DNA from: Chloroflexota bacterium
GTDB lineage: Bacteria > Chloroflexota > Anaerolineae > Anaerolineales > Villigracilaceae
DNA length: 64,000 nucleotides
Direction of reading: 5' to 3'
Assembly: GCA_023459215.1 (NCBI GenBank)
Contig: JAEWVF010000095.1
Span: forward strand, 25,905-89,904
Under the pieces are notes generated by a model. It saw only the letters and a list, made by a program, of their open reading frames with translations. It made no database searches and was not told where the DNA came from. Made by a program: the position numbers and the translations under genes. This document shows positions 44,936 through 54,636 of this stretch, piece by piece. How positions within the stretch are numbered: the first letter of the stretch is position 1; each line of letters opens with the position of its first letter.

Positions 44936-46237
44936 ATGGTCTTAAGCATGCTGACCTCCCCACAAAATGACGCCGCCCTGGATGGCCCGGAACGCGACCG
45001 GCTGATCAACGAGGTGATCGACCAGATCAATGCCGAGTTCACACCTGCCGTCTTGAGCCGTCCCAGCGCAGCAGACCGACAAAAAGTAGAGGAACGGGTT
45101 GTCGTTCAGGTGGCAGCGGCCTATCGCCGCCGCAGCCTGCGCCCCGGCCCGCAGGTCGAGGAACAACTGGCCGCTGACATCAGTCGCCGCTTATTGGGCC
45201 TTGGTTTCCTCGACCTGCTTCTGCCTCCAGCCCGGACGGACATCTCCGAGATTGCGCTCTACTCGCACGGCCTGCTGCAAATCATGCGCAAAGGGGAAGT
45301 CCGCTTCGAGACCCTCCCGATGCGACCGGATGCCGGTGAAGTCTGGCGCGTGCTGGACCGCCTGCTCGGCCCACAGAACAAGCGGTTGGATGAGACCAAT
45401 CCGTCGGTGAACGCCAAGCTGCCGGTCACAGAGCACAACCCGGGCGGTGGTCGGATCAAGGCCCTGCATCCGGTGATTGCCCCACCGGGCAGGATGCCTT
45501 CGGTCAATATCCGCCTGTATGAGCAGAAACCGGTCCTGCCGCACTGGCTGATCGAACGCAACGCTCTCTCAGCGGAAATGATGGATGACCTGCGCGAGTG
45601 TATGCAGTCTGGCAAACGCACCTTAATTTGTGGCGGGACGCGCACCGGCAAAACCACCATGCTCTCGGCGCTGTGCAACTTCCTGCCCGAAGGCTGGAGA
45701 ATTTTAAAAATTGAAGACCCGGAGGAAATCTGGATCGACCGCGAGACAGTCCAGACCGTCGAGGCCAGGCCCCAGGCGCGCGGCACGGAAGTCACTCCGT
45801 ACTTGCTTGCCGATGGTGTGGACGATGCCATGCGCATGTCCCCGGACTACCTGATCATTGGCGAAGTCCGCGATGGACGTGCCGCCATGTCGCTCTTTCG
45901 GGCTTTGATGACCGGCCACTCCGGCTGCTGCACCCTGCACGCCGAAAGTCCGCGCGAAACCGCGGATCGCCTGGCCGGGCTGATGGGCACCGACATGGGT
46001 ATCAACCGCGCGGATGCGCTGCGCACCGTGGCCAGCGCGATTGATGTTCAGGTGCAGATCGGTATCCGCCACGATAGACGGCGGGTCATCTCGATCTCAC
46101 AGGTCGAGAAGGAACTCAAGAACGGCGCGGTCTGGTTCAACACGCTCTGGCGTTACGACGAGTCATCCTCGGCCGCCGAACCGCGCTGGATGCGGACCAG
46201 TGAGTGGAAACAGGCCGCGCAGGAGGAAGTTTCATGA
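44936..46237 (+). CDS. tadA: Tad secretion ATPase TadA/CpaF
   Basis: A 433-aa protein from the ATG at 44936. Walker A GGTRTGKT is near 233-240; DYLIIGEVRDGRA near 305-316 combines Walker B-like residues; GHSGCCTLHAES near 327 is the His box of the GspE/VirB11 family. It powers Flp pilin extrusion. The ATGA overlap with the next small gene supports the operon. Confidence 0.9.
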   Translation: MVLSMLTSPQNDAALDGPERDRLINEVIDQINAEFTPAVLSRPSAADRQKVEERVVVQVAAAYRRRSLRPGPQVEEQLAADISRRLLGLGFLDLLLPPARTDISEIALYSHGLLQIMRKGEVRFETLPMRPDAGEVWRVLDRLLGPQNKRLDETNPSVNAKLPVTEHNPGGGRIKALHPVIAPPGRMPSVNIRLYEQKPVLPHWLIERNALSAEMMDDLRECMQSGKRTLICGGTRTGKTTMLSALCNFLPEGWRILKIEDPEEIWIDRETVQTVEARPQARGTEVTPYLLADGVDDAMRMSPDYLIIGEVRDGRAAMSLFRALMTGHSGCCTLHAESPRETADRLAGLMGTDMGINRADALRTVASAIDVQVQIGIRHDRRRVISISQVEKELKNGAVWFNTLWRYDESSSAAEPRWMRTSEWKQAAQEEVS

Positions 46238-46446
46238 GCTTTGATGTCTTTGACCCGGACAGTGAAATTATCCCGGATTTCTGTCGCGATGTCCTGGGGA
46301 TCGAACCCCCACCACTGGGGACACAGCCGGAAACGGTCTTGAATGGCAACTCGTTTCTGCTGCTGGTCTATGGGCTGCTCATCGGCTCGATCCTTGGTTT
46401 CTCGCTGGGCGTGCTGGCTCAAACCACGCTCCTAGCAGGAAGGTAG
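46234..46446 (+). CDS. Small membrane protein in Tad operon
   Basis: A 70-aa protein with an acidic N-terminus (SFDVFDPDSEIIPDF) and one membrane helix (SFLLLVYGLLIGSILGFSLGVLA). It overlaps tadA by 4 bp (ATGA) and stops directly before tadB. No family recognised; probably a small inner-membrane partner of the pilus platform. Confidence 0.65.
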   Translation: MSFDVFDPDSEIIPDFCRDVLGIEPPPLGTQPETVLNGNSFLLLVYGLLIGSILGFSLGVLAQTTLLAGR

Positions 46447-47337
46447 ATGATTTTTATGACTGGATTCATTTTTCTGATTGCCGTGCTGGTCATCCTGCTC
46501 GTGCTGTGGTTCTGGTATCCACGGGCCGAGAAAAACGGGCTGCTGGCCGATATGTACACGCTCGAGACGGCCAAAAGCATGCAGTCCCTCGACCCCAATT
46601 CGCTCGAATACCAGCTGCTGGCGGCCGGCCTGCAGTTGCAACCGGTCACCTTTCGCATGCTGACCAGCGGCGCGGCCCTGGCCGCCTTTGCCATCGGCAG
46701 CGGCCTGCTGGGTGTGATCGTCGGCCTGGTGCTGGCGGGTGTGGCCTGGTTTGCCCCGCAGGCCTGGCTCAAGGACAAGGTGCAAAGCCGCGGCAAGGCC
46801 ATCGACCGTGTCCTGCCAATCGCCATCGGGCGGATTGCGGCGGGCTTACTCGCCGGTGGTTCACCCTCCGAAGTGCTCCAGCAGACCGCCGACTCGATGG
46901 AGATCGAGGCCAAAAACCCGCTCTCCCCGGAGCTGTCGCTGACGGCCAGCGAGATCCTGACCAAGACTTCTGCGGGCGCCCTGCGCGCCCTGGCGGAACG
47001 CTCGCCATCCACCTCGCTTGCCAACCTGGCCATGCTCCTGGATGGTTACATCGAGGCCGGCGGTGCCAAATACGCCGAAACCCTGATGGATATTTCATCG
47101 AGAGTGCAGAGCATTCTGATGGCGCGCAACCGCGCCCAGGCCAAGGCCGGGGATGTAATGGTCTCGGCCATGACCCTGCCGGGGGCGTTGGTGCTGGTGA
47201 TCGCCTACCTGGCGATGGACCCGCTCATGGCAAAGTCGCTGCACGCCATCCCGGTCCAGGTCGTGCTGGGCGGGGTGGTGATCACGATGGTGGTTGGGTA
47301 TTTTGTAATGCGTTCCATCGCACAGGAGGCCGTATGA
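46447..47337 (+). CDS. tadB: Tad platform protein TadB
   Basis: A 296-aa membrane protein with an N-terminal helix, a pair of helices near 75-105, a GspF/T2SSF cytoplasmic domain (RIAAGLLAGGSPSEVLQQTADSME) and two C-terminal helices. Inner-membrane platform protein that works with TadA. AGGAAGG precedes the ATG, and the stop overlaps tadC (ATGA). Confidence 0.85.
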   Translation: MIFMTGFIFLIAVLVILLVLWFWYPRAEKNGLLADMYTLETAKSMQSLDPNSLEYQLLAAGLQLQPVTFRMLTSGAALAAFAIGSGLLGVIVGLVLAGVAWFAPQAWLKDKVQSRGKAIDRVLPIAIGRIAAGLLAGGSPSEVLQQTADSMEIEAKNPLSPELSLTASEILTKTSAGALRALAERSPSTSLANLAMLLDGYIEAGGAKYAETLMDISSRVQSILMARNRAQAKAGDVMVSAMTLPGALVLVIAYLAMDPLMAKSLHAIPVQVVLGGVVITMVVGYFVMRSIAQEAV

Positions 47338-48203
47338 CCGGTTTGATTTATGCCCTTGGCATCGCCATCACGATCTTCATTGTCTATACCCTGGTCGAGT
47401 TCGTCTGGGATCGCGCTCCGCGTGGGGCACTCTCGGATGCTTTTGCCCCGGCTGACGCCTCGGCCAAGTCCGGCGGCCTGCGAGGCGCGATCTCGCCGCT
47501 CTACAAGCCGGTCGAGAAATATGCCCCGCCGACCCTGCTGCGCAAGATGCATGCCGATTTGTATTGGGCCCAAATGGCTGGCAAGTGGCTGGGCTGGAAT
47601 CCGGTGCAAATGGTCGCTCTGCAGGTTGCGGCGGTCACGGCCACGGTAGTGGTTGGGATGACACTTTACCAGGACCTGATCTTTACCGCCACCGCGGCCC
47701 TCCTGGCCTGGAACCTGCCGGGAATTCTCGTGGGCGGCCCCGCCCGCCGCGCGCGGCGCAATTTTATGTCGCAGCTGCCCGAATTCATCCAGCTGGTTTC
47801 GGCCCAGATGGCCGCCAACGTCAGCATGGATCAGGCCATACGGCGGGTCAGCAAAGCGCCCAGCCTGGTCGGCGAATGGATGCGCATGGTTCTCCAGGCT
47901 TCCCAGGGACGCGACCTGATCGAGCAGATCCAGCGCGAAGCCCACGAATCGTTGATGCCTGAATTGATTGGCATGGGCGTCCAGCTCAGTTTCATCAATC
48001 GCGGCACAGCCCGGCAGGAATTGATGGGCCAGATGGCCACATCGATCGCCGCCGAATATATCGGCCAGGCCGAGGCGCGTGCCGAAAAGCTCGGCTCCGA
48101 ACTGGTCATTCCGATGGTGCTCTTTTACTTCGTGCCCTTCCTGATCACGATCCTTGTCGTGATTGGCTACCCGGTCATGATCGGGCTGTTCGGAGGTCTG
48201 TGA
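47334..48203 (+). CDS. tadC: Tad platform protein TadC
   Basis: A 289-aa membrane protein with the same GspF-type fold as TadB (FMSQLPEFIQLVSAQMAANVSMDQAIRRVSKAP) and a C-terminal helix (IPMVLFYFVPFLITILVVIGYPV). The start at 47334 is fixed by the ATGA overlap with tadB. It pairs with TadB to form the platform. Confidence 0.87.
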   Translation: MTGLIYALGIAITIFIVYTLVEFVWDRAPRGALSDAFAPADASAKSGGLRGAISPLYKPVEKYAPPTLLRKMHADLYWAQMAGKWLGWNPVQMVALQVAAVTATVVVGMTLYQDLIFTATAALLAWNLPGILVGGPARRARRNFMSQLPEFIQLVSAQMAANVSMDQAIRRVSKAPSLVGEWMRMVLQASQGRDLIEQIQREAHESLMPELIGMGVQLSFINRGTARQELMGQMATSIAAEYIGQAEARAEKLGSELVIPMVLFYFVPFLITILVVIGYPVMIGLFGGL

Positions 48204-48793
48204 TGTCCACGACACCCAACCCCTCCACCCCGGCGCGCCTGCGCAATGGATTGGGCTTTGGCCTGTTTTTGCTCGCGGCAATCCTCTCGGGACTCTCCGC
48301 CTGGCAGGCGCCTTCGGTTCTGGCAGTCCTGAACACGGCGCACAACGCGATCCTGGCCGCCCTGTACGTCACCCGCCTGCCGGCGCAAAGAAGCGACAAC
48401 TTTGGCCTGGCCCTGAGCCTGACCGCTGCACTCCTGCCGGCCTTTGCCGGAACCAGCCTCAAAACAGTTTCGCCGTTTTGGACGCTGATCGGGATCGGCG
48501 GCGAACTGCTGGTGCTGTGGTCGCTCGTCAGCCTGGGCAGACGCTTTGGAATCGCCCCCGCCGATCGCGGCCTGGTGGACAGGGGCCCCTATCGCCTGGT
48601 TCGCCACCCGATGTATCTGGGCGAGCTGGTTCTGCGCCTGGCGCTGGCTGTAGGCAGTCTGGAAGCGCTGATCTGGCTGCCATTCATGCTCAGCCTGCAA
48701 ATCCTGCGCGCCCTCCGCGAGGAGCGCATTCTCTCCGGGTACGCCCAGTACACCCGACAGGTGCGCTGGCGCTTGATCCCATTCCTGTATTAG
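48203..48793 (+). CDS. Isoprenylcysteine carboxyl methyltransferase-like membrane protein
   Basis: A 196-aa membrane protein with about four helices. LVDRGPYRLVRHPMYLGELVLRLA is the SAM-binding signature of the ICMT/PEMT family of membrane methyltransferases, and the C-terminal ALREERILSGYAQYTRQVRWRLIPFLY fits as well. It is tightly coupled to tadC (TGATG). Substrates of bacterial members are mostly unknown; methylation of a pilus component or a lipid is possible. An unusual passenger for a tad operon. Confidence 0.75.
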   Translation: MSTTPNPSTPARLRNGLGFGLFLLAAILSGLSAWQAPSVLAVLNTAHNAILAALYVTRLPAQRSDNFGLALSLTAALLPAFAGTSLKTVSPFWTLIGIGGELLVLWSLVSLGRRFGIAPADRGLVDRGPYRLVRHPMYLGELVLRLALAVGSLEALIWLPFMLSLQILRALREERILSGYAQYTRQVRWRLIPFLY

Positions 48794-48850
48794 GCATTGC
48801 AGCCATCCGGCTGTTGCACACTTTTTCATTTCATCTTAAAGGAGAAACCC

Positions 48851-49285
48851 ATGAAGTTCAGTAAGAAGTTTTTCATCATGCTTGGCCTGGTGTCCCTCTT
48901 GGCCACAGCTTTCGTCACCACAGCCTTTGCCGCTGGTGGGAAAGAAGTCTATCAACAGCATGCCACGGTAACGAAGGCCAAAGTCGTGACGACCGGCCCC
49001 GGCGCGGCAACCATCCGTGTGATCGGGAACTACACCTGCGACAAAGTCCGCACCAGCGCTTCTGTTTCCGGAAAAACCATCTATATCGAAGTCTGGGATG
49101 TCAAGAACAAAGGCAACGACTGCGACCATGAAAACACCTTCGGGCGCGACCTATCCTTCAAATCCCTGGTGCCCGGCAAATACACCGTGCTGGTCAATGT
49201 CCATCCCAAAACCAACCAGGCCCAGCGCAAACTTAAGAACCTGGTCATCCCGGTTTATCCCGCTACGCCTACCCCGGCTCCTTAA
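48851..49285 (+). CDS. Small secreted protein
   Basis: A 144-aa protein from the ATG at 48851 (AAAGGAGAAACCC upstream). A signal peptide at 1-26 (FFIMLGLVSLLATAFVTTAFA) is followed by a basic beta-rich domain with two Cys (NYTCDKVR and GNDCDHEN) that could form a disulfide, then a short Pro/Thr tail. No family recognised; probably an envelope component of the pilus locus. Confidence 0.65.
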   Translation: MKFSKKFFIMLGLVSLLATAFVTTAFAAGGKEVYQQHATVTKAKVVTTGPGAATIRVIGNYTCDKVRTSASVSGKTIYIEVWDVKNKGNDCDHENTFGRDLSFKSLVPGKYTVLVNVHPKTNQAQRKLKNLVIPVYPATPTPAP

Positions 49286-49296
49286 CCCATTTCCTA

Positions 49297-49337
49297 TCCC
49301 TGTCCCTGGCGAGGAGAAACCTCGCCAGGGACAGGGA
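49297..49337 (+). other. Strong intercistronic hairpin
   Basis: An 18-bp perfect stem (49297-49314 with 49320-49337) around AGAAA, with no U tract. It lies between the secreted protein gene and the 49352 gene and is well placed to stabilise or punctuate the mRNA. Confidence 0.65.
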
Positions 49338-49351
49338 CACCCAGGATTGCC

Positions 49352-50749
49352 ATGCCTCGTCCACTCTCCATCCTGCTTTCTTCGCTCCTGGTCTTTGGCC
49401 TGACCTGGCTGGCTGCGCCCACATTCTCAGGGGCAGTTGTAGCCCAGGCCAGGGCGCGGGGCCAGGCTCCCTTTCTGTTCAGCGTTACCTACGAGGGTGA
49501 TCTGAACGCCGCTGGCTGGTTCACCGGCCCGGCCCTGGTGCGCGCCACCGCAGATAACCCGCAGGTCATCATCACCTATTCCATTAACGGTGGTTCCGCC
49601 ATCCAGGGTAATGAAATCCTGCTCGCCCAGCCTGGCAAGTACCAGATTGTCTGGAATGCCTGCAAAGGCGAAGTCTGCCATGACTCGTTCACGCAGTTCA
49701 TCAAGATCGCCTTCATGGAGGCCCAACCACTGGCCTATGACCCGGCCAAACGCGAGTGGGCTTTCACCGGTCGGGTGCTGGATGTGCGTGAGGTTTCACT
49801 GATGGGTTTCCCCGGCCAAGTCGCACGGGTGCAGTCCCGCTTTTTCGACCCCTGGGTGATTCTAAAAGTAGACCGGGTCAGCCTGGCTGAAACGCCAGTA
49901 AAAAACGGACAGTGGGTGCGGGTGGCCATCGCCGGCCCACACGTTTCCAAAAAGGCTGTGGACTGGACCGACTGCGCCTCCGAGCAGCGCGATTATTGCC
50001 ACTTCGGCGCGGTGCTGGACAGCGGCCTTGAATCTCCGGACACCGACTTCCTGCTCACGCCCAGCAATGAATTGATTCACTTTGGGCGCACCACCCCGTA
50101 TTGGTGGCCACCCGCCGCGCTGTACTGGAATACCACTCTTTTGCCCGTTGATGCCGATGTTGTGGAGCCCGAACAAGGGCCGTACCTGGTCGGCCAGATG
50201 GCCGAAGGTGAATACAACGGCAACCCCGAAGGTTGGTATCGCTCGCCAACCGTCCTGGCACGCATGAATGTCGTGGGCGGGCAGGCCCGCTTGTATTACC
50301 AGCTCGACGGCCAGCCCAAGACCCGTACCCGCACCGGCTTGGTGCCGGTCACCGGCGATGGTCAACATGCCATTATCTGGACCCTGGACACCGGCGAGAG
50401 CGGCACGCAGCACATCAACATCGACACACGTGGGCCGGAAGTGCTGTGGAGCGAGGACAGTGAGTTCTACCTGGATGGCCTGGTGGATCTATACGGGCAG
50501 GCTTCTGACCCCGGGCCGCATTCCGGCATCAAGGAAGTTGAGATTTCCTTCGATGGTGGAAAAACCTGGGAAGTCCACCCGGCCACCATGCCCGGATTGT
50601 GCCAGAAACCGGACGCCTTTTTCTGGAACTTCCACTGGGACACAACCCAGCTTTCGAACGGCCGCTACTCCCTGCTGGCGCGTGGGCGCGACTATGCAGG
50701 CAACCTGGGCGCGACGGCCATCTGGAACGTGGTGGTGAACAACCCATGA
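49352..50749 (+). CDS. Secreted Ig-like surface protein
   Basis: A 465-aa protein with an N-terminal signal peptide (ILLSSLLVFGLTWLAAPTFSGAVVA). The rest is beta-rich, with several four- or five-Cys stretches, and the last 90 residues (LYGQASDPGPHSGIKEVEISFDGGKTWEVHP...ARGRDYAGNLG) are a bacterial Ig-like or Ig/FN3-type module of the kind found in the 51087 protein. Probable envelope-exposed pilus-associated protein. It overlaps the next gene by 4 bp. Confidence 0.7.
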   Translation: MPRPLSILLSSLLVFGLTWLAAPTFSGAVVAQARARGQAPFLFSVTYEGDLNAAGWFTGPALVRATADNPQVIITYSINGGSAIQGNEILLAQPGKYQIVWNACKGEVCHDSFTQFIKIAFMEAQPLAYDPAKREWAFTGRVLDVREVSLMGFPGQVARVQSRFFDPWVILKVDRVSLAETPVKNGQWVRVAIAGPHVSKKAVDWTDCASEQRDYCHFGAVLDSGLESPDTDFLLTPSNELIHFGRTTPYWWPPAALYWNTTLLPVDADVVEPEQGPYLVGQMAEGEYNGNPEGWYRSPTVLARMNVVGGQARLYYQLDGQPKTRTRTGLVPVTGDGQHAIIWTLDTGESGTQHINIDTRGPEVLWSEDSEFYLDGLVDLYGQASDPGPHSGIKEVEISFDGGKTWEVHPATMPGLCQKPDAFFWNFHWDTTQLSNGRYSLLARGRDYAGNLGATAIWNVVVNNP

Positions 50750-51090
50750 CCGTTCCGACCCTGCTGGCCATCCCCAACTATTCGCCCCAGGCCGGGAAAC
50801 TGCCCAGCCTGCCCGAAGGCTACACCGGCTATTACCAATCCACCGCCCGCCAGTTGGTCTTTGCCTTTGGCTTCCGCGAGAAAAAGGGCTGGGTATATGC
50901 CTCCAGCGATGGCTGGAAAGCGCACGAATGTTCAACCTCGCACCTGCCGCCCACCATTCAGCCCGGCTCCCCGGAAGCGCAGTGGCTGGCGGCCTGCTGG
51001 GAGGCAGCCCTGGCACAAGCCATGAACGTGGCGCTCGAGAACCTGTTCGCCAGTGTCCCGCGGCTTTTCAAAAAGGAGCCCAAACTGTGA
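50746..51090 (+). CDS. Small hypothetical protein
   Basis: A 114-aa protein fixed by the ATGA overlap at 50746. It has an aromatic-rich N-terminal part (NYSPQAGKLPSLPEGYTGYYQ) and a C-terminal amphipathic helix ending in FKKEPKL. No signal peptide and no recognised family. Its stop overlaps the GTG start of the next gene. Confidence 0.6.
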   Translation: MTVPTLLAIPNYSPQAGKLPSLPEGYTGYYQSTARQLVFAFGFREKKGWVYASSDGWKAHECSTSHLPPTIQPGSPEAQWLAACWEAALAQAMNVALENLFASVPRLFKKEPKL

Positions 51091-53783
51091 AATCCAACTC
51101 TCTACTGCAACGCAACCCGCTCCTAACCCTGATTCTGCTTGGCCTGGGGCTGGGCTTGCTGTTGACCGCCCTGGCCTGGGGTTTCCCGGCCATTGCTGAC
51201 AGCCTTTTCTCCGGCCTGACCTGGCTCTGGCTGCTGCTCCTGCCCGGCGCATTCCTGGCGCTGGTGGCCGTCCGGCTGCTGTTAATCCAGCCGGCAGGCC
51301 GCGCCCAACCAAAACCGCTCTATCTCCTGGCAGTGCTGGCCGCAACAGCCCTGGTCTATCTTTTCCCTGAATTGTTCGCGCCCGGCTGCGGCGCGCTTCG
51401 CGTGCCGCGCGCCTTTGCCGCCTGCCCGGCGGCCTGCCGGATCACAGTCTGTTCGAACTGGGACGCGCCTGGCGAAAATGGCTGCAACCCGCCGCCTGGC
51501 GCGCTCGGCTGCTGTGTTTCCTATGAAACCACCTGCGACCCGGATTGCGAGGAACCCGACCCGGACCCCACGCCCATCCCGATCCTGCCACCAACAGTTT
51601 CTGGCAGTCTGAGCTGCGCCCTGCCCGGAACAAGCGGCTGGTGCCGGAACGGAGCCGTGCTCAACTTGTCTTCCAGCGACCCGCAAGGCTACGCCACCAC
51701 CATTTCGGGTGACATCGCTGGCACCGCTTTCTCCTGCACCGGCCCAACCTGCACGAGGAACCTGCCGATTGGTAGCGGAACGATTCATTATCAGGCTTCA
51801 TCTCCCGCCTCCGGGCAATTGTCCGGTGTGGGCAGCGCCTCTTTTGCCTACGATCCGACCCCGCCAACGGCGGCAGTAGTCATGACCGGTACGCCCGGCG
51901 CAAACGGCTGGTATCTCTCCACCGTGGTTTCCGCGACCGGTACGGATGCAACCTCAGGTATTTCGATCACCCAGGTTTCTGTGGATGGCGGCGCATGGCA
52001 GGCTTCCGCCTCGCTCATCGAAGGGACTCATTCGATTGTCGGTCGCGCCATCGATAACGCCGGAAACATCACCACGACCCCGGCGCAAATCGTCAGGGTG
52101 GATGCCAATGCGCCAGCGGTTTCAGCATCTGTCACCTCCGGCACATTGGTTGCTGGCTGGTACGTCACGGATGTCACTTTGGCGGCAACGGCTTCCGATG
52201 CCACCAGCGGCGTAACTTTGATTGAACATCGTCTGGATGGAGGCGCATGGTCGGCTGGTGACAGCCTGACAGTCTCAGCGCAAGGCCCGCACACGGTTGA
52301 TTTCCGCGCCACGGATCAAGCCGGGCTGCGTTCCACCACTTCGCTCAATTTCCAGGTGGACAAAACCCCGCCCACCGTTTCCTTCGCCCCAACCGGCACT
52401 CCCGGCGCAAACGGTTGGTACACATCCCCGGTGGTGCTTTCAATCAGCGCGCAGGATGCGCTCAGCGGCGTGGCCGGCATCGAATATCGCCTCGATGGCG
52501 GTGCCTGGATGCCCGGAAACAGCCTGACCTTGAGTGATGGTGAGCATACCGTGGAAGCCCGCGCAACGGATCAAGCGGGGAATCTTTCAGCGGTCACGCC
52601 AGCCACAACGATCAGCATCCAGGTGGATACCACCGCGCCAACCTTGAGCCTGACCCTTACGGGAACTCTGGGAAAGAACGATTGGTATGTCTCGGATGTG
52701 ACAGTCTTGGCCAGCGTTTCAGACGCCACCAGCGGCGTAGCCCTGACCGAATACAGCGTTGAAAACGGAACCTGGAGACCAGGGACGAGCGTAACGGTCT
52801 CCACGGATGGCCCCCATCAGGTTGACTTCCGTGTCACCGACCAGGCCGGCAACCAGTCTGCTGATTTGCGCACCTTCAAAATTGATCAAACCCAACCCAT
52901 CTCGGTCTTCATCTCTCCATTGGAAGGGTCGAGCGGAACGGTTGCATCCGGGGAATTCAACCTGGCAGGCCAATCGAGTGACTCCACTGCCGGGCTGGCT
53001 TCCGTCCAAATTTCCACGGATAACGGCCGCACCTGGACCGATCTTGCTACCACCCTCACGGGGGACTGGCAGTACAGATGGGATACCCGGCGTCACCCGA
53101 ACAATCTTTATCCCGTGCTGGCACGAAGCGAGGATCTGGCCGGGAATGTGGAAAGCGGAGCGCATGTGACGCTGCTCCTGGCCAACCAGCCGCCAAAAGT
53201 GAGCATTCAGGAGAGCTGGTGGATCTGGGAAACCGGAAACCTGGCGGTGAGCCAGCGCTTCATCCCCATCGCGGAAATTCGCGTACGGATTGGCTGCCTG
53301 GACGGTCAGCCGGATGTCAGGCTGAGCTTTACGCCCGAAAGCCTGCCTGAAAGTTTGAGCTGGGATCGCAAGTGCGGCGAAGGACAGTTTGCCACCAGCG
53401 GCGACCATCCCGTGACCCTGACCGCCTGTGATGAAATTGGCAACTGCGCCAGCGCAGAAGGCATGATCAAAGTGCCGTTTATCGCCCCGCCCATCCCAAC
53501 CTGGACACCGGCTGTTGCGCCAACACTAACCGCAACCCTGGAACCAACCCGGACGGTTCATCAGCCGCAGCCAACCCCAACCATGTTCGCGGCGCTCCCG
53601 CCGGTTGAGACGCCGGTTCCAACGCCAACCCCGAAGCCGGAAAAGCTTCCCGCCTGGTTCTGGGCCGCCTTTGCTCTGGTCGGTTTCCTCCTGGCTTTGA
53701 CGGCCGCCGCTCTGACCGATCCGCGCCCGCGCGCCTTGCGCCGCCTGAAAAAAGTAATGAGCGAGGTGCGCCATGGGCCGTGA
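51087..53783 (+). CDS. Large Ig-like repeat surface protein
   Basis: An 898-aa protein with a GTG start at 51087 (GTGA overlap, AAAGGAG upstream). Three membrane segments in the first 110 residues precede a Cys-rich part and then at least four repeats of about 90 residues with the pattern NGWY...DATSGV...YRLDGGAW...ATDQAGN, the OmpL47-type beta-barrel/Ig-like repeat. A Pro/Thr-rich stalk leads to a C-terminal membrane helix (AWFWAAFALVGFLLALTAAAL) and a basic tail. Likely a wall-spanning adhesin or pilus-base protein. Confidence 0.8.
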   Translation: MKSNSLLQRNPLLTLILLGLGLGLLLTALAWGFPAIADSLFSGLTWLWLLLLPGAFLALVAVRLLLIQPAGRAQPKPLYLLAVLAATALVYLFPELFAPGCGALRVPRAFAACPAACRITVCSNWDAPGENGCNPPPGALGCCVSYETTCDPDCEEPDPDPTPIPILPPTVSGSLSCALPGTSGWCRNGAVLNLSSSDPQGYATTISGDIAGTAFSCTGPTCTRNLPIGSGTIHYQASSPASGQLSGVGSASFAYDPTPPTAAVVMTGTPGANGWYLSTVVSATGTDATSGISITQVSVDGGAWQASASLIEGTHSIVGRAIDNAGNITTTPAQIVRVDANAPAVSASVTSGTLVAGWYVTDVTLAATASDATSGVTLIEHRLDGGAWSAGDSLTVSAQGPHTVDFRATDQAGLRSTTSLNFQVDKTPPTVSFAPTGTPGANGWYTSPVVLSISAQDALSGVAGIEYRLDGGAWMPGNSLTLSDGEHTVEARATDQAGNLSAVTPATTISIQVDTTAPTLSLTLTGTLGKNDWYVSDVTVLASVSDATSGVALTEYSVENGTWRPGTSVTVSTDGPHQVDFRVTDQAGNQSADLRTFKIDQTQPISVFISPLEGSSGTVASGEFNLAGQSSDSTAGLASVQISTDNGRTWTDLATTLTGDWQYRWDTRRHPNNLYPVLARSEDLAGNVESGAHVTLLLANQPPKVSIQESWWIWETGNLAVSQRFIPIAEIRVRIGCLDGQPDVRLSFTPESLPESLSWDRKCGEGQFATSGDHPVTLTACDEIGNCASAEGMIKVPFIAPPIPTWTPAVAPTLTATLEPTRTVHQPQPTPTMFAALPPVETPVPTPTPKPEKLPAWFWAAFALVGFLLALTAAALTDPRPRALRRLKKVMSEVRHGP

Positions 53784-54054
53784 TAACCTGCTACGCTTTT
53801 TCAACCGGCGCGATATCGATGCCAAACATGTTCCACTGGAAATTTTGAGCCGCGCCCGGAAAGTTGTTCTCCGCCTGGAAAACGGTGAAACCTATCTGAC
53901 CTTCCACGGCAAGCGCCTGCGCCGCAACCGCAAGCGCATCTCGATCCCGCTGGGTCCAAAATGGCGCATGTTGGCGGAGGATGTGGATGGCCGGATCCTG
54001 GTGCAGCGCATCCTGTCGCATCAGGCCTACAACACAAAACTTGCTCTTGAATGA
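53773..54054 (+). CDS. Small basic hypothetical protein
   Basis: A 93-aa, strongly basic protein (GKRLRRNRKRISIPLGPKWRMLAE) overlapping the Ig-like gene by 11 bp. GAGGTGCGCC before the ATG supports the start. No family recognised. The basic central part could bind nucleic acid or membrane phosphates. Confidence 0.55.
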   Translation: MGRDNLLRFFNRRDIDAKHVPLEILSRARKVVLRLENGETYLTFHGKRLRRNRKRISIPLGPKWRMLAEDVDGRILVQRILSHQAYNTKLALE

Positions 54055-54067
54055 AAGGAAAAAGATT

Positions 54068-54634
54068 ATGGAAATTTTGATCGGCACTTCATTGTTAATC
54101 GCCATCCTGCTGCTCGGCGCGCTGCTGAGCGCTGCCAACGAACGTCAGCGGGCAGCCCTGGACGGCATCCGCGAACAGGTCGAGGCCTGGGCCCAGGAGG
54201 ATATCCTGATCAAGCGCGAAAATATTGCCCGCTCGGTGTCTCTCGAGTCACCCATGGAGTGGCTGGAGAGAATTGCGGCGGGCGCGCTGGGGTTGGCTCC
54301 AGGAATTCTGAGTACCAGTGTCTGGGAAAAGGATGAGCTGGTAGCCCTGATCGCGCTCTGCAAGGACGGCGGCCGGCTGGTTTTTACACCCACGCCCCGT
54401 GAGCGCTTCCTGAAAACGGTCAGACTGAAAAAACGCGGGGCTTTGACCCAGGCAGACAGCGGTCTCCTGGGAGACAAACCTGAAAAAGTGGCTCATTACG
54501 ATCTGTCGGTGGTGACGAGCGGCATGTTCTTCGACATCGAGGCTGCCAGGGTTTGGCCCTTGTTTTCCGGCAAGAAACTACCTGCCAAACGTCTGACGAT
54601 GTTCGAGATTCCGCCGCGCTCCGGGACAAAGTAG
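54068..54634 (+). CDS. Membrane-anchored hypothetical protein
   Basis: A 188-aa protein with one N-terminal helix (EILIGTSLLIAILLLGALLSA) and a soluble cytoplasmic or external domain starting with a helix of about 40 residues. AAAGGAAAAAG lies upstream. No family recognised. It ends 2 bp before the prepilin peptidase gene. Confidence 0.6.
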   Translation: MEILIGTSLLIAILLLGALLSAANERQRAALDGIREQVEAWAQEDILIKRENIARSVSLESPMEWLERIAAGALGLAPGILSTSVWEKDELVALIALCKDGGRLVFTPTPRERFLKTVRLKKRGALTQADSGLLGDKPEKVAHYDLSVVTSGMFFDIEAARVWPLFSGKKLPAKRLTMFEIPPRSGTK

Positions 54635-54636
54635 CC

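Noticed and set aside
46506..47333. Long open frame continuous upstream of tadC
   Set aside because: It is the +2 shadow of the GC-rich tadB gene; the ATGA overlap at 47334 marks the real tadC start.
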